Origin: Pseudonocardia thermophila
GTDB lineage: Bacteria; Actinomycetota; Actinomycetes; Mycobacteriales; Pseudonocardiaceae
DNA: 64,000 bases
Reading direction: 5' to 3'
Assembly (NCBI RefSeq): GCF_900142365.1
Contig: NZ_FRAP01000006.1
Coordinates: 1 to 64,000, forward strand
Part shown: piece by piece, positions 1 to 8,141 of the stretch
Layout: every line of letters begins with the position of its first letter
Position numbering within the stretch: the stretch's first letter is position 1
Translations under genes and position numbers: made by a program
The notes under the pieces: model-generated
Told to the model about the DNA's origin: nothing
What the model saw: the letters and a program-made list of their open reading frames with translations, nothing else
The model's database searches: none

Positions 1-310
1 CGGGTTCTGCGAGCCCGGCCTGACCTACTCCCGTGAGCTCGTCGAGTGGTTCCAGACCAAGGAGATCCCCAACCTGGTCACGGACACCATCGCCAACGAG
101 GTCACCTACGAGCCCAACACAGGCGTCGCACTGCCGCTGCACTGCGCGCTGATGCGCAACCTCGGCGTCACGCTCACCGAGATCGCCTGGCTCGACGACC
201 TCGCCGACGCCTGCGCCGCCGACGGTCGCTGGAGCTTCCTCTACGCCGCCGCTCCGCTGAAGGTCGTGGACGGCACCGGCGCACCCGTGAACCCGATCGC
301 CATCCGCTGA
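1..310 (+). CDS. Cyclase-family (kynurenine-formamidase-like) protein, C-terminal part
   Basis: This is the 3' end of a gene entering from the left; the frame begins at base 2 and gives 102 codons before TGA at 308-310. The translated end contains TYSRELVEWF, NEVTYEP, PLHCALMRNLGVTLTE and a closing APLKVVDG/NPIAIR, which fits the C-terminal half of metal-dependent cyclase-family hydrolases (PF04199-like). Family members hydrolyse cyclic amides or formamides; the N-terminal HxGTHxD metal site lies outside the window, so activity cannot be judged. The stop lies 5 bases before the next start, so it is probably cotranscribed with the acyl-CoA ligase. Confidence 0.7.
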   Translation, partial: GFCEPGLTYSRELVEWFQTKEIPNLVTDTIANEVTYEPNTGVALPLHCALMRNLGVTLTEIAWLDDLADACAADGRWSFLYAAAPLKVVDGTGAPVNPIAIR

Positions 311-315
311 GCGAG

Positions 316-1971
316 ATGTCCGTCTACGACGAGAAACCGTGGCTGGCCCGCTACGACCAGGGCCAGCCCGCCGAGATCACGCCCGAGTACCCCAACATGC
401 TGGAGCTGTTCCGCGCGACCGTGGCGCGGAACGGCTCGGGCGACGCGATCCGCTACTTCGACCGGAAGATCAGCTTCGCGGAGCTGGACGAGCTGACCGA
501 CGCGTTCGCGGCGGGGCTCATCGCCGAGGGCTTCCAGCGCGGCGACCGCGTCGCGCTGTTCATGCAGAACGTGCCCCAGTTCGTCATCGCGCAGCTGGGC
601 ACGTGGAAGGCCGGCGGCATCGCGGTCTCGATCAACCCGATGAACAAGGAGCGTGAGCTCACCGAGCTGCTGAAGGACTCGGAGGCCACGGTCCTTGTGG
701 CGCTGCAGTCGCTGCACCGCGACGTGGCGTCGAAGGTGGTACCCGGGTCCACGGTCCGCACCGTCATCACGACGTCGGAGCTGGACTTCCAGACGCGCAA
801 CGAGCCGGCCGTCTTCAGCGGCGTCGAGCGCATCGACTGCCCGGGCACCATCGACATGCTCGAGCTGCTGGAGAAGCACAAGGGCAGCAAGCCCCCGGCG
901 GTGGACCTCAAGCCCGAGGACGTCGCCTTCCTGACCTACACCTCCGGCACCACCGGGCCGCCGAAGGGCGCCATGACCACGCACCGCAACGTGGTCTTCA
1001 ACGCCCAGTCCTACCGCGACTGGATCGGCATCGGCCCGGACGACGTGGTGCTGGGCGTGGCCCCGCTGTTCCACATCACGGGGCTGGTCGGGCACATCGC
1101 GATCTCGCTGCTGGCCGGTGCGCCGCTCGTGCTGATGTACCGGCTCGACCCGGCGCTCACGATCGAGACGATCGCGGCGGAGAAGGCGACGTTCACGGTC
1201 GGCTCGATCACGGTGTTCATCGCCCTGATGAACGCGAAGAACGCCGAGAAGGACAAGCTCGCGTCGCTCACCAAGATCTACTCCGGTGGTGCGCCGATCC
1301 CGCCGAGCACGGTCGAGGCGTTCCGTTCGACGTTCGGCCACTACATCCACAACATCTACGGCCTCACGGAGACGACCTCGCCGTCGCACGCGGTGCCGCT
1401 CTCCGCAGAGGCTCCGGTCGATCCGGCGTCCGGGGCGCTGTCGGTGGGTGTGCCGATCTACAACACGGTCGTGCGGATCGTCGATGAAGACGGCAAGGAG
1501 CTGCCGCCCGGTGAGGTCGGCGAGCTGGTCACCGAGGGCCCGCAGGTCGTCGCCGGCTACTGGAACAAGCCGGCGGAGACCGAGAAGGCCCTGCCCGGTG
1601 GGCGGCTGCACACCGGCGACGTCGGGTACATGGACGAGAACGGCTGGTTCTACATCGTCGACCGCAAGAAGGACCAGATCAACGCCGGTGGCTACAAGAT
1701 CTGGCCGCGTGAGGTCGAGGACGTCCTCTACGAGCACCCGGCCGTGCGCGAGGCCGCGGTGGTCGGGGTGCCCGACGAGTACCGCGGCGAGACCGTGAAG
1801 GCGTTCGTCTCCCTCAAGGAGGGCGCCTCGGTCACGCCCGAGGAGATCATCGCGTTCACCAAGGAACGCATGGCCGCCTACAAGTACCCGCGGCTCGTCG
1901 AGATCATCGACGAGGTGCCGAAGAACGCGTCCGGGAAGATCCTCCGGCGCGAGCTGCGTGCCCGCGGCTGA
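316..1971 (+). CDS. Long-chain-fatty-acid/carboxylic acid CoA ligase
   Basis: A 551-residue AMP-binding (ANL superfamily) ligase that would activate a carboxylic acid to its acyl-CoA through an acyl-adenylate. Motifs run in the expected order: phosphate-binding TYTSGTTGPPKGA near residues 207-219, the YGLTETTSPS adenine motif near 350, HTGDVGYMDENGWFYIVDR with the ATP-ribose Asp near 433, GGYKIWPREVE after the hinge, and PKNASGKILRREL near 535 with the catalytic Lys. The frame stays open upstream to base 46, but that part overlaps the previous gene out of frame. ATG 316 gives a natural N-terminus (MSVYDEKPWL). Length is normal for the family. The substrate is not predictable; the cyclase neighbour hints at degradation of a cyclic compound. 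Confidence 0.9.
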   Translation: MSVYDEKPWLARYDQGQPAEITPEYPNMLELFRATVARNGSGDAIRYFDRKISFAELDELTDAFAAGLIAEGFQRGDRVALFMQNVPQFVIAQLGTWKAGGIAVSINPMNKERELTELLKDSEATVLVALQSLHRDVASKVVPGSTVRTVITTSELDFQTRNEPAVFSGVERIDCPGTIDMLELLEKHKGSKPPAVDLKPEDVAFLTYTSGTTGPPKGAMTTHRNVVFNAQSYRDWIGIGPDDVVLGVAPLFHITGLVGHIAISLLAGAPLVLMYRLDPALTIETIAAEKATFTVGSITVFIALMNAKNAEKDKLASLTKIYSGGAPIPPSTVEAFRSTFGHYIHNIYGLTETTSPSHAVPLSAEAPVDPASGALSVGVPIYNTVVRIVDEDGKELPPGEVGELVTEGPQVVAGYWNKPAETEKALPGGRLHTGDVGYMDENGWFYIVDRKKDQINAGGYKIWPREVEDVLYEHPAVREAAVVGVPDEYRGETVKAFVSLKEGASVTPEEIIAFTKERMAAYKYPRLVEIIDEVPKNASGKILRRELRARG

Positions 1972-1996
1972 TCCGCCCGGGACGCACCCGATCGCA

Positions 1997-2036
1997 CCGG
2001 TGCCGGGCCGCAGCCCGCACTGCGGCCCGGCACCGG
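1997..2036. terminator. Strong hairpin terminator after the CoA ligase
   Basis: A perfect 17-bp G+C-rich stem (1997-2013 with 2020-2036) closes a 6-base loop 25 bases after the ligase stop codon. No T-run follows, as is usual for actinobacterial terminators. Confidence 0.8.
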
Positions 2037-2116
2037 GCTCCACGGCCCGCCGATGAGTTCGGCCTGCCGCGCGGGTCTCCCCTGCACCACGACGACGCGA
2101 TGCGAGGGGAACCGCC

Positions 2117-2902
2117 ATGGAGCTGACCATCGATCGATCCTGCGCGGCGCTGGTGGACCAGACCGACCGGTTCGCCCGCACGGTGGCGGGCGTACCCGCC
2201 GACGCCCCGGTGCCGACCTGCCCGGCCTGGTCGCTGACCCAGCTCGTCGAGCACATCGGCCAGACCCACCGGTTCACGACCGCCATCGTCGGCCGGCGGA
2301 TCACCGGGCCCGAGCAGCTGCCCACCTCCTACCCAGAGCTGCCCGCCGCACAGGACGCGTGGGCCGGTTGGCTGCGCGACGGCGCCGAGCAGCTGGCCGC
2401 CGCGTTCACCGACGCGGGCATCGACGCCGACGTGTGGAACCCGTCCGGAGACTCCCGCTCCGGCACTCGGTTCTGGTTGCACCGCGCGGTCGCCGAGACC
2501 GTCATCCACCGCGCCGACGCCACCGCGACCGCGGGCGAACCGTACGAGCTGGACGCCGACCTGGCCGCCGCCGTCGTCACCGATCAGCTGGACATGCTCA
2601 CCTCCCCCGGCTGGGCCGCGGCGGTGCCGCAGTCCGCCGAGGCGCTGCGCGGCACCGGCCAGACGCTGCGGTTGGTCGCCGAGGAGGGCGGCGAGTGGCG
2701 CGTCGAGCGCCGCCCCGAGGGCGCGACGTGGCGGCCGGGCAGCGGAGCGGACGCCGACGTCACCGTCTCCGGTCCCGCCGCGACGATCATGCGCGTGCTG
2801 ACCCGGCGCCTGCCGGTCGGCGACGCGGGTGATCTGAGGATCGACGGCGAGCGCGACCTGCTCGTGCACTGGGTGGACAACACCGCGCACGTCGCCGGGT
2901 GA
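2117..2902 (+). CDS. Maleylpyruvate isomerase family mycothiol-dependent enzyme
   Basis: A 261-residue protein of the MDMPI/DinB-like fold. The N-terminus has the family pattern CPAWSLTQLVEHIGQTHR (near residues 35-52) and a later AVAETVIHRADA (near 126-137). The His in VEHIG, an acidic residue and the His in VIHRAD form the usual metal triad. Known relatives are mycothiol-dependent isomerases or S-transferases, fitting an organism that also carries mshD here. The C-terminal part (about 165-255) matches the separate MDMPI C-terminal domain. GAGGGGAA lies 7 bases before ATG 2117 as ribosome site. The substrate is unknown; many paralogues occur per actinobacterial genome. Confidence 0.85.
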   Translation: MELTIDRSCAALVDQTDRFARTVAGVPADAPVPTCPAWSLTQLVEHIGQTHRFTTAIVGRRITGPEQLPTSYPELPAAQDAWAGWLRDGAEQLAAAFTDAGIDADVWNPSGDSRSGTRFWLHRAVAETVIHRADATATAGEPYELDADLAAAVVTDQLDMLTSPGWAAAVPQSAEALRGTGQTLRLVAEEGGEWRVERRPEGATWRPGSGADADVTVSGPAATIMRVLTRRLPVGDAGDLRIDGERDLLVHWVDNTAHVAG

Positions 2903-2912
2903 CCCGCGGAGA

Positions 2913-3629
2913 ATGCCGGACATGGGGTTGCAGATCACCACCCGCGCGTCGGACTCGCCGTGGATCGACGTGGTGTGGACGTCCACGAGCGACGACGTGC
3001 GCGAGATGACGTCGGTGGCGACCGCCCGCTGGGGCCTGGTGTTCTGGGAGCAGGACGGTCGCCGGTTCGCGGCTGTGACCGGGCCGGAGACCTCGACCGG
3101 CCACGCCCCGGTACCGCAGTGGGCGCAGTTCGTCGGCATCGAGTTCGCGATCGGCACGTTCCTGCGCGACCTACCGGTGCCCGCGCTCGTCGACGGCGGA
3201 GTCGACCTCCCCGGCACCACGCGCACGTCGTTCCGGCTGGTCGGCTCCCGCTGGGAGATCCCGGGCCCCGACGACGCCGAGGCGCTGGTCGATCGGCTCG
3301 TCCGCGACGGCGTGCTCGTCCGCGACCCGCTGGTGGCCGAGGTGCTGCGCGGCGGCCGTCCCCCGGCATCGGAGCGCACGCTCGAACGGCGGTTCCGCGC
3401 GGCGACCGGCCTGACCCGTGGTGCGGTGCACCGGATCGAGCGGGCCCGCGCGGCCGCCCACCTGATCGCCGCGGGCAAACCGCCTGCGGAGGTCGCCGCG
3501 GCGCTGGGCTTCTACGACCAGCCGCACCTGGCCCGCGCGCTGCGCCGCTACGTCGGCCGCACCGCGAACGAGCTGCGCTCCGGCACCGGCGGCGCGCTCG
3601 CGCTCGACCTGCCTCAGACCACGTCGTAG
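2913..3629 (+). CDS. AraC-family transcriptional regulator
   Basis: About 238 residues. The C-terminal third carries an AraC-type double helix-turn-helix: ERTLERRFRAATGLTRGAVHR then ERARAAAHLIAAGKPPAEVAAALGFYDQPHLARALRRYVG. The N-terminal 140 residues match a ligand-sensing AraC-binding region without recognisable motif. Two ATGs are possible; GGAGA at 2908-2912 is too close to ATG 2913 but well spaced for ATG 2922 (MGLQITTRAS), which I favour. It follows the MDMPI gene by 10 bases, so they are probably cotranscribed. The 3' end overlaps the convergent RibD-like gene by 16 bases. Confidence 0.85.
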   Translation: MPDMGLQITTRASDSPWIDVVWTSTSDDVREMTSVATARWGLVFWEQDGRRFAAVTGPETSTGHAPVPQWAQFVGIEFAIGTFLRDLPVPALVDGGVDLPGTTRTSFRLVGSRWEIPGPDDAEALVDRLVRDGVLVRDPLVAEVLRGGRPPASERTLERRFRAATGLTRGAVHRIERARAAAHLIAAGKPPAEVAAALGFYDQPHLARALRRYVGRTANELRSGTGGALALDLPQTTS

Positions 3630-4189
3630 ATCAGCTTCACGATCCCGTTCGGGTAGCCCGCCGACTCCCGCAGGCGCAGCATCTGCTTGTCCCGGTCGGC
3701 GTCGCTGAAGATGCTCTTGCCCGCCCCGAGCAGCAGTGGGAAGACCAGCAGGTGGTAGCGGTCGATCAAGCCGGCGTCGGAGAGCCTGCGGGCCAGCTCG
3801 GCGCTGCCGTGGATGAAGATCGCTCCGCCGTCCGACTCCCTGAGCTTCGCGACGTCGTCGGTGGAGCGCAGGATCGTCGTCTCGCCCCACCCGTCGAGGA
3901 CCTCGTCCTCGGTGATCGTCGAGGAGACGACGTACTTCGGCAGGTCCTTGTACGCCGCGTGGTCGTCCGACTCGCGCCAGTACGGCGCGAACGCCGCGTA
4001 GCTGCGCTTGCCGAACATCAGCGCCGATGTCTCCGCCAGCTCCTCGGACTTCAGCGCGAACGCCTCCGGGCGGAACTCGATGTCCTTGAACACCCAACCC
4101 GCGCTGCGATGGTCCTCACCGGCCCCACCGCCCGGGGAATCCACCACGCCGTCGAGCGACATGAAGCCGGTGTAGACGATCTCGCGCAT
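3614..4189 (-). CDS. Dihydrofolate reductase family (RibD C-terminal-like) protein
   Basis: A 191-residue protein with the RibD_C/DHFR fold. It starts with MREIVYTGFMSLDGVVD, typical of small NADPH-dependent reductases of this family, and has ALMFGKRSYAAFAPYW, PKYVVSST and GAIFIHGSAELARRLSDAGL (NADPH-binding and core strands), ending in LLVFPLLLGAGKSIFSD. Actinobacteria carry many stand-alone copies of unknown substrate; true folate or riboflavin function should not be assumed. It faces the AraC regulator tail to tail with a 16-base overlap. Start ATG 4189. Confidence 0.85.
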   Translation of the reverse strand: MREIVYTGFMSLDGVVDSPGGGAGEDHRSAGWVFKDIEFRPEAFALKSEELAETSALMFGKRSYAAFAPYWRESDDHAAYKDLPKYVVSSTITEDEVLDGWGETTILRSTDDVAKLRESDGGAIFIHGSAELARRLSDAGLIDRYHLLVFPLLLGAGKSIFSDADRDKQMLRLRESAGYPNGIVKLIYDVV

Positions 4190-4329
4190 GCTGCCGTTCC
4201 CCTCTTGGTCGTCCTGCGGAACAGCACGTTAGGGCAGGCCGGGCGGGCGGTCTTGGACAGAACCGACACACCGGCGGCGCGCGAGGAGGAGACGGGTGCG
4301 CGCCGCCGGCGGCCGGGTCGGCCGGCGGA

Positions 4330-4773
4330 GGGGGCTACCGCCGCGCCGACGTGAGCTCGCTCTCCAGCGCCGGTGCACCGAACCCCCGCAGCTGCGCCCA
4401 TCGCCGCGCCGACCCCACCGGTCGGTGGTGCGCAGGCTGGACACCCGCGGCGTCACGCCCTCCCGGTGGACCCGCGTGGCCGGCGCGTCCTCCGGGGCCG
4501 CGGGGTGGACGACCAGGGTGTGCTCGTGGCTCAGCGCCTCCACGTGGGCCCGCCCGCCCGACCGCGCACCGCGAGGTTCGTCGCCGCCTCGGCGGCGAGC
4601 ACGAGCGCAGTGGTCGAACCCGATCAGCCGCCGCCCCGCTCGGCGATGCGGGCGAGGAGATCTTCCAGCGGTTCGGCCGCGTTCACCGTCCGCACCATGT
4701 CCGCCACGGCGGACATCCAGGCGCTCAGCCGCCGCACGTGACCGTCGTCGCAGAGGCGCGGCATCGCGATCAC
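4330..4773 (-). pseudogene. Decayed GAF-domain (PucR-like) transcriptional regulator remnant
   Basis: No intact gene fits 4190-4833. On the minus strand GTG 4773 opens a 49-codon piece with coding character (RLSAWMSAVADMVRTVNAAE then PLEDLLARIAERGGG), stopping at TGA 4624-4626. Just past the stop another frame gives RLIGFDHC, then a further frame gives LVLAAEAATNLAVRGRAG, and then HEHTLVVHPAAPEDA and VSSLRTTDRW. Read together these resemble the start of a GAF sensor domain as found in PucR-type regulators, broken by several frameshifts and stops, with no effector domain left. It directly borders the methyltransferase end of the defence island. The left boundary is approximate. Confidence 0.55.
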
Positions 4774-4833
4774 GGGCCGACCGCGGTGACGAACGGGTGC
4801 CCCGGGACCGTACCCTTCGGACCGGAGGCGCGC

Positions 4834-5928
4834 TCAGGCGTACATCCGCCCGATCGCACTGCCGAGCGCCCGGGCGAGGCGGACGGGCACGGCGTTGCCG
4901 ATCTGCCGCGCGATGGAGACCTTGGATCCGCACCACTGGAAGTCGAGGGGGAACGTCTGCAGCAGCGCGGCCTCGGCGTGCGTGATGGGGCGGTTCTCCG
5001 TCGGGTGCAGGTACCGACCCTTCTCCGGCTTGTGGAACTCGGTGCGGATGGTGACGGACGGCCTGTCCGCGTGGAGGCGACCCATGACGTCCATGGAGCC
5101 GGTCTTGTGGTTGCGCCAGCAGTTCGGCAAGAGGTTCGAGGGGATGTCGAAGCGGTTCCCGCCGCGCGGGACGGCGGCGATCCGTCGACGGGATATGTCG
5201 GTCATGGTCCGCGTCAGGTGCAGCTGCGACGTCTTGAACGCGCCGGGGATCTCGGTGCCGTCGAACTCGAACCGATCACCCGGCAGCTCGATCGCATCCG
5301 GTGGCACGAAGGCGGGCAGGTCGGCGAGCGCCTCGCTCACCGTCACCCAGAGGTCCGGGCGTCCGGCGAGTTCGCCCACCGGGTCGGGAACCGGCGGCAT
5401 GTCGCGATGCCTGCCGATGACGACCGCACGCTTGCGCACCTGGGGAACACCGAACTCCGCCGCGTTCAGGACGTACGGCTGGAGCCGGTACTCGCCGAGC
5501 TTTCCGTTCTCCACCTCGGCCTGCAGGAGGTCCCACTGGGGTGACCGGAAGAACGCGGCGACGTTCTCGATCACGAAGTAGCCGGGGCGGATGCGTTCGA
5601 GCGTGCGGGCGTACTCCCGCCAGAGCACGTTGCGTGGATCGTTCGGGTCGCGCCTGCCGAGGTTCGAGAACCCCTGGCAGGGCGGGCCGCCGATGACGAC
5701 GTCGGCGCTCGGGATCTCGTCGGAGTGCCAGTCCTCGATCTTGATCGGGTACACGTGGTCGCGACCGAAGTTCGCCGCGTACGTGGCGGCGGCCGTCCGG
5801 TCGGCCTCGACCGCGGCGATCACGTGGTACTCCACGGGCACGTCGGGATCGAGGTTGACGTCGAGGAAGCCCCTCGTCAGTCCGCCACATCCCGCGAAGA
5901 GATCCACCAAGCACAAACGGCGGGTCAT
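4834..5928 (-). CDS. dcm: DNA (cytosine-5)-methyltransferase
   Basis: A complete 364-residue C5-cytosine methyltransferase. In order: motif I DLFAGCGG (residues 9-16), motif II-like AAVEAD, motif IV GGPPCQGFSN with catalytic Cys84, motif VI ENV (121-123), motif VIII-type VRKRAVVIGRH, a target-recognition stretch about 170-290, motif IX-like RPSVTIRTEFHKPEKGRYLHP, and motif X ARQIGNAVPVRLARALG. An upstream GTG at 5949 is in frame, but TAGGTT (5941-5936) lies 7 bases before ATG 5928, so a leaderless start at 5928 is likely. It diverges from vsr. It probably modifies self DNA for the island's restriction module; the target sequence is unknown. Confidence 0.93.
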   Translation of the reverse strand: MTRRLCLVDLFAGCGGLTRGFLDVNLDPDVPVEYHVIAAVEADRTAAATYAANFGRDHVYPIKIEDWHSDEIPSADVVIGGPPCQGFSNLGRRDPNDPRNVLWREYARTLERIRPGYFVIENVAAFFRSPQWDLLQAEVENGKLGEYRLQPYVLNAAEFGVPQVRKRAVVIGRHRDMPPVPDPVGELAGRPDLWVTVSEALADLPAFVPPDAIELPGDRFEFDGTEIPGAFKTSQLHLTRTMTDISRRRIAAVPRGGNRFDIPSNLLPNCWRNHKTGSMDVMGRLHADRPSVTIRTEFHKPEKGRYLHPTENRPITHAEAALLQTFPLDFQWCGSKVSIARQIGNAVPVRLARALGSAIGRMYA

Positions 5929-5935
5929 GGTCGAC

Positions 5936-5941
5936 AACCTA
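5936..5941 (-). promoter_or_regulatory. -10 element of the methyltransferase gene
   Basis: TAGGTT on the minus strand ends 7 bases before ATG 5928, which would place the transcript start at or next to the start codon (leaderless). Confidence 0.5.
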
Positions 5942-5995
5942 CGGCTCACCCCTGACAGGACTCGGGCGCCCCGCCGGCGTGTCGACGCCCACTCG

Positions 5996-6001
5996 TAGGG
6001 T
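5996..6001 (+). promoter_or_regulatory. -10 element for vsr
   Basis: TAGGGT lies 42 bases before the vsr ATG, inside the 115-base gap between the divergent dcm and vsr genes. A short leader carrying GGAGG (6029-6033) would follow. Confidence 0.4.
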
Positions 6002-6043
6002 GTCGACGCGCAGTGGTGAACGGGGCACGGAGGCTACGAAGCG

Positions 6044-6469
6044 ATGACGGTCGGACCGGTTCCGTCGAGCGAGGGCGTGTCGTTGCGGATGAGCCGCGCA
6101 CGACGGCGGGACACGGAGCCGGAGATGTTGGTCCGTCGAGAGGCCTTCCGGCGAGGATTGCGGTACCGCGTGGACGCGCCGCTCCCCGGGATGCCGCGGC
6201 GCCGGGCCGACATGGTGTTCCCCGGCCGCAAGGTCGCCGTCTTCGTGGACGGCTGCTTCTGGCACTCCTGTCCCGAGCACACGAGCATCCCGCGGGCGAA
6301 CCGCGAATGGTGGATGGCGAAGCTCAGGAGGAACACCGAGCGGGACCGCGAGACCGACGCGCACCTGCGCGCGCTCGGCTGGACCGTGCTGCGGTTCTGG
6401 GAGCACGAGGAACCCGTCGCGGTCGTGGACTCGGTCGAGAGGATCGTGCGCGGTCATGCGTCGTCCTGA
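6044..6469 (+). CDS. vsr: Very short patch repair endonuclease
   Basis: A 141-residue Vsr-type nickase. It cuts 5' of the T in T:G mismatches arising when 5-methylcytosine deaminates, and normally travels with a C5 methyltransferase, as here. Visible features: RRRDTEPEMLVRREAFRRG (N-terminal helix), RRRADMVFPGRKVAVFVDG with the metal-binding Asp near residue 56, CFWHSCPEH (71-79) with the catalytic and zinc-binding His/Cys residues, and NREWWMAKLRRNTERD then GWTVLRFWEHE. ATG 6044 is the first start; MSRARRRD at 6089 is an alternative. Its last 16 bases overlap the end of the convergent DUF6339-like gene. The Vsr fold is also used by restriction enzymes, so a cleavage role cannot be excluded. 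Confidence 0.9.
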   Translation: MTVGPVPSSEGVSLRMSRARRRDTEPEMLVRREAFRRGLRYRVDAPLPGMPRRRADMVFPGRKVAVFVDGCFWHSCPEHTSIPRANREWWMAKLRRNTERDRETDAHLRALGWTVLRFWEHEEPVAVVDSVERIVRGHASS

Positions 6470-7251
6470 GCGTGACGTCGGCCTGCGAGCGGCTCGCTCT
6501 CGGCGAGGACGGCCACCGACTCCGCGGCGGCCTCGGCGACCTGGCGCCGGAGCTCGTCGTCGTCGAGCGCCTCGAACTCCACCACCGCGCTCGTGCGCAG
6601 GAGGCGCTTGAGCACGTCGCGGAGCAGCTGGCGATCGTTCACCCCGCCGCGGTCGATGGTCGGCCACGTCTCGGCCAATGCGCGGACCAGGGCCCGGCTG
6701 CCGCCGAGGGACCGGCGCCGGGCGAAGATCTGGTCGAACGCGGCCTCCCCGAAGACGTCGAGGAGGCGGTAGCGGTCGGCCTCCCGGGGCAGCGCGAGCA
6801 GGTGGGCGCGCCACCACAGCCGGCCCCAGACGTGGCGGGTGATGTCCGTGCCCATGACCCGGTCGGCGGGTGGCCGCGGATAGCGCCAGTAGGAGACGTC
6901 CGGCAGCAGCACGAGGGCGAGGAACGCCCAGATCGAGCGCACCGCGGCCTCCGCCGCCACCAGCCCGGAGCGCTGATGGAGCAGCTTCGCGACCTCGAGG
7001 TCGAAGTTGGCACGATCCGCCCGCCGACCCTCGCCCGGGTAGCCCGCGTACTCGGCTGCCCTGACGATCCTCTCCCGCAGGTCCTGCAGCTCGTCGACGG
7101 TCACCCGACGGCCCCCGGTCGCCGCGAAGACCGCCGCCCGGTGGTGGAATGCGGCCCGGCCCTGCAGCTCCTCCAACGTCGAGTCCATGTATTCCCGGTG
7201 CAGCTCACGCGCGGCGTGATCGAGCAGCCGGGGGTAGAGCACGCTCGTCAT
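6454..7251 (-). CDS. DUF6339-like protein, last gene of the Z1/GHKL defence operon
   Basis: A 265-residue mostly helical protein without a signal peptide, starting MTSVLYPRLLDHAARELHRE at ATG 7251. ATGA overlaps the stop of the preceding gene, so translation is coupled. I see repeated Trp/Arg-rich stretches (VSYWRYPRPPADRVMGTDIT, HVWGRLWWRAHLL, LGGSRALVRALAETWPTID) and an acidic tail, but no nuclease or nucleotide-binding motif. From memory it resembles DUF6339 proteins that accompany Z1-domain genes; the match is not verified. As the fifth cistron of a five-gene coupled operon it is probably a structural or specificity subunit. Its function is unknown. Confidence 0.7.
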   Translation of the reverse strand: MTSVLYPRLLDHAARELHREYMDSTLEELQGRAAFHHRAAVFAATGGRRVTVDELQDLRERIVRAAEYAGYPGEGRRADRANFDLEVAKLLHQRSGLVAAEAAVRSIWAFLALVLLPDVSYWRYPRPPADRVMGTDITRHVWGRLWWRAHLLALPREADRYRLLDVFGEAAFDQIFARRRSLGGSRALVRALAETWPTIDRGGVNDRQLLRDVLKRLLRTSAVVEFEALDDDELRRQVAEAAAESVAVLAESEPLAGRRHAQDDA

Positions 7252-8141
7252 GACGACGCCAGCAGGTCGGTCGCATCGTGGATGCGAGCGGTGAACAGGA
7301 TCGGATCGGCGTTCCGCTCTCGCCGCAGGCCTTCCACACCGAACGCCGGGAAGGTCGTGCGCAGGACCGCGGCGAGGAGAGCACCGAGTGAACCCCCGGG
7401 GTACTCCACGTCGTCGCTGAAGTCCTCGTGGGCCAGGGCGTGTTCGATCAGAGCGCGTTGAACGTCCGTCCGCAGGGCGGACAGGACCCGCTCGTCGGCC
7501 TCCGACGGGGAGCCCGCAGCGGCGAGTGCGTCGACCACCACCTTCCGGCGCTCGTTCGCGAGCAGAAGGATCGAACCGAGGGCGGCCGCCTCGAGATCGT
7601 GGCCGATCTCGAGGAACCAGCCCGCCCCCGTGGGATACGGGAGATCCTGGAAGTCGGCGATCGCCAGCGGGAACAGCACCGCGTCGCCCTGCAGAAGGAC
7701 CGAGAACCGGTCGTTCCACAGGACGCTGCCCGGACGGCGAGCGGCAGCCGGGGATGCCCCGTCGGTGGCGCGTCGGAGGGTCAGCACGGTGTCGAGTTCT
7801 AGGACGCCGCCGAGCTGGTCGCCGTCGAGATCGAACTCGATACCGATCTCGGCGCCGTCCCGTGGCGGCACGGGCGCACGCCAGGCCCGGCCCCGCAGGG
7901 CACAGGTCGACGAGCCCCAGCGCACGGTGAGGTCGAGCTCGGCGTCGTCGGGAAGGCCGCTCGACCGCCGGGCCCGGAGACCGTCCACCTGCACGGGCCG
8001 CCGGAGCGACAGGACCGTCTCGTAGTCCCAGTCCGGCAGCTCGCGCGGTAGCTCCTCGACGCCGTCGGCGACCGCGCGGGACCACGGACCGACGCGCACG
8101 ACGTCGCGGGGCGGCCGGATGAACGGGAAGGCCCGGCTCAT
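7248..8141 (-). CDS. Unrecognised protein of the Z1/GHKL defence operon
   Basis: A 297-residue protein I do not recognise. The first about 150 residues look beta-rich, with alternating hydrophobics (YETVLSLRRPVQVDGLRARR, AELDLTVRWGSS, GAEIGIEFDLDGDQLGGVLE), suggesting a beta-sandwich or barrel. A middle segment has RFSVLLQGDAVLFPLAIADF and TGAGWFLEIGHDLEAAALGS. The last about 110 residues are helical. There is no signal peptide, membrane segment, Walker motif or PD-(D/E)XK pattern. The start ATG overlaps the GHKL stop (ATGA) and the stop overlaps the next start likewise, so it should be made in step with the ATPase. It may bind DNA or act as an adaptor; that is a guess. Confidence 0.75.
   Translation of the reverse strand: MSRAFPFIRPPRDVVRVGPWSRAVADGVEELPRELPDWDYETVLSLRRPVQVDGLRARRSSGLPDDAELDLTVRWGSSTCALRGRAWRAPVPPRDGAEIGIEFDLDGDQLGGVLELDTVLTLRRATDGASPAAARRPGSVLWNDRFSVLLQGDAVLFPLAIADFQDLPYPTGAGWFLEIGHDLEAAALGSILLLANERRKVVVDALAAAGSPSEADERVLSALRTDVQRALIEHALAHEDFSDDVEYPGGSLGALLAAVLRTTFPAFGVEGLRRERNADPILFTARIHDATDLLASS

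Noticed and set aside
241..2325. A 694-codon open frame on the minus strand opposite the CoA ligase
   Set aside because: It is the antisense shadow of a high-GC gene: Arg/Val/His/Asp-rich, no family motif, while the plus strand has every ligase motif in order.
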